NCBI GenBank assembly: GCA_016722945.1
Contig: JAEQMT010000038.1
Span: 682,001-746,000 of the forward strand
DNA from: Desulfofustis sp. PB-SRB1
GTDB taxonomy: Bacteria; Desulfobacterota; Desulfobulbia; Desulfobulbales; Desulfocapsaceae
Length of the DNA: 64,000 nt
Reading direction: 5' to 3'
Part shown: piece after piece, positions 62,571-64,000 of the stretch
Numbering within the stretch: position 1 is the first letter of the stretch
Layout of the letters: each line of letters starts with the position of its first letter
Position numbers and translations under genes: made by a program
Notes under the pieces: generated by a model
Database searches by the model: none
Seen by the model: the letters and a program-made list of their open reading frames with translations, nothing else
What the model was told of the DNA's origin: nothing

Positions 62571-64000
62571 CTAATAAGTGGATCGTGTTCGTCTTACTGC
62601 ATCCTGCCATCCCAGATATTTTCGTTCGCACACATCACGGGCCAGAACCGGGGTAAACCGACGGTCGAGCCGCCACGATTCTGCAAATTGCGCTGGTGCC
62701 GGGTAGATATCTTTTCTTAGTCCGGCGAGGTAGGCAGCTCCAATAGCGGTAGTCTCAAGTGTACGGGGACGATCGACCGGGGCGTTGAGGATATCGGCAA
62801 GAAATTGCATGGTAAAGTTCGAAGCCACCATGCCACCATCGACTCTGAGGACCGGGGCATTTTCCTGCTTCCAGTCATGTTGCATGGCCTCTAAAAGATC
62901 ACGTGTCTGGTAGCAGACAGATTCCAGGGCAGCCCGAGACAGTTCTGCCGGCCCGGTACCCCTGGTGATGCCGAAAATCGCTCCCCGTGCATCGGCATCC
63001 CAATGCGGAGCACCGAGTCCGGTGAAGGCCGGGACCAGATAGACATCCTGGTTTGGATCCGCGGCTCGAGCAAGTCCCCCCGACTCGGAAGCTGCTTCAA
63101 TCAACCCCATGGCATCTCGCATCCACTGCACGGCCGCACCGGCCACAAAGATAGAACCTTCCAGGGCGTAGGCGGTGACACCATCAATACGATAACCAAT
63201 CGTGGTCAGGAGTTTGCTGGTGGAGGACACTGCCTCGGAACCGGTATTGAGCACGGCAAAGCAGCCGGTACCGTAGGTGGCTTTGAGCATTCCCGGCTGA
63301 AAACATGCCTGACCGACCAGGGCGGCCTGCTGGTCGCCGGCTATACCGCAGACAGGCACCGGCACACCGAACATCTCCAGCATCGGTCATGCCGAACTCC
63401 GCGGAACTGTCATACACGTCGGGAAGCAGGGAAGACGGAATCTGGAGGACTTCGAGGAGTTCGTCATCCCAACAATTATCGTGGATATTGAAGAGCATGG
63501 TCCGGGCCGCGTTGGTCGCATCGGTTGCGTGAACCCGGCCACCAGTCATACGCCAGAGCAGAAAGCTGTCGACGGTGCCGAAGGCAAGCGCTCCCTTTTC
63601 GGCTTTTTCGCGCGCTCCCGCAACATTTTCAAGGATCCATTGGATCTTGGTTGCCGAGAAATAAGGGTCAATCAGCAGGCCTGTTTTGGCGGTGACGAGT
63701 TCGCCATGTCCCCCCTCTCGCAACTCGTTGCAATACTCCGAGGTTCTTCGATCCTGCCAGACAATGGCCCGGTAGACCGGTTCTCCTGTTGCGCGGTCCC
63801 AGAGGATTGTGGTCTCCCTCTGGTTGGTGATGCCGATTGCCGCAATATCACGGCCGCTCAGGCTCGATTTACTCAGAGCCTGTCGGCAGGTCTCCAGGGA
63901 ACTCTTCCAGATATCTTCCGGCTCATGCTCTACCCAGCCGGACTGGGGGAAGAATTGCTCGAATTCCTGTTGGGCGAGCCCAAGGATATCAAAGGTTTCG
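62571..64000 (-). pseudogene. glpK: Glycerol kinase, frameshifted, 5' end outside the window
   Basis: The visible part covers [20 protein letters not shown] to the C-terminus. Glycerol/ATP-site motifs are present: [52 protein letters not shown] and [11 protein letters not shown]. After AEFGMTDA the frame breaks: the downstream part ([10 protein letters not shown]) is one base out. Removing one C at about 63377-63378 (plus strand) restores a single protein. It would phosphorylate glycerol for GlpABC. A real mutation or a sequencing error are both possible. Confidence 0.88.

Overview
The window reads as a chromosomal segment of a sulfate-reducing deltaproteobacterium (Desulfobulbales/Desulfobacterota). 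The best clue is a 645-residue pentameric ligand-gated ion channel with an extra N-terminal region (47469-49406). It has the layout of the structurally characterised channel DeCLIC from a Desulfofustis bacterium. A formylglycine-type sulfatase and an anaerobic GlpABC glycerol-3-phosphate dehydrogenase fit this. The host assignment is an inference from recalled protein families, not a database match.

Layout. (1) 1-5152, minus strand: a dipeptide ABC transporter, dppA-B-C-D-F, with a hairpin terminator between dppA and dppB. (2) 5604-41611: about 36 kb dominated by mobile DNA. There is an IS701-type element, three full IS21-type elements (one carrying two extra genes), two identical and oppositely oriented IS1634-type copies, an IS1380-type, an IS4-like and an IS66-type element, two group II introns of different classes, and broken IS3, IS630, IS1182, IS66 and IS21 pieces. 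Target-site duplications (TSDs) are visible for the IS701, both IS1634, one IS21 and the IS1380 copies. The intact chromosomal gene gshA and at least three toxin-antitoxin pairs survive between them. (3) Inside this zone, on the minus strand at about 22959-28269 and 41075-41507, lie small same-strand genes (acetyltransferase, cupin, HAD phosphatase, toxin-antitoxin, broken PemK) separated by sequences with the core boxes and paired arms of integron attC sites. No integrase is present, so this looks like a decaying cassette array. (4) 41913-53913: ordinary gene-dense sequence with a SulP-STAS-cyclic-nucleotide-binding transporter, a TolB/TPR protein, the ion channel, and an outer-membrane porin, sulfatase and HAD-phosphatase cluster. 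(5) 53931-56355: an AT-rich island of three overlapping genes of unknown function, including a TIGR04255-like protein, bounded by 83-bp direct repeats. (6) 56876 to the end: an MBL-fold hydrolase and a glycerol operon, glpK-glpA-glpB-glpC, in which glpK carries a frameshift.

Functionally the conserved parts cover peptide uptake, glutathione synthesis, anion transport, sulfate-ester hydrolysis and glycerol catabolism. The most notable unexplained items are the TIGR04255 three-gene island, the four-gene IS21 unit, the hairpins with changing stems but a constant loop, and the degenerate attC array.
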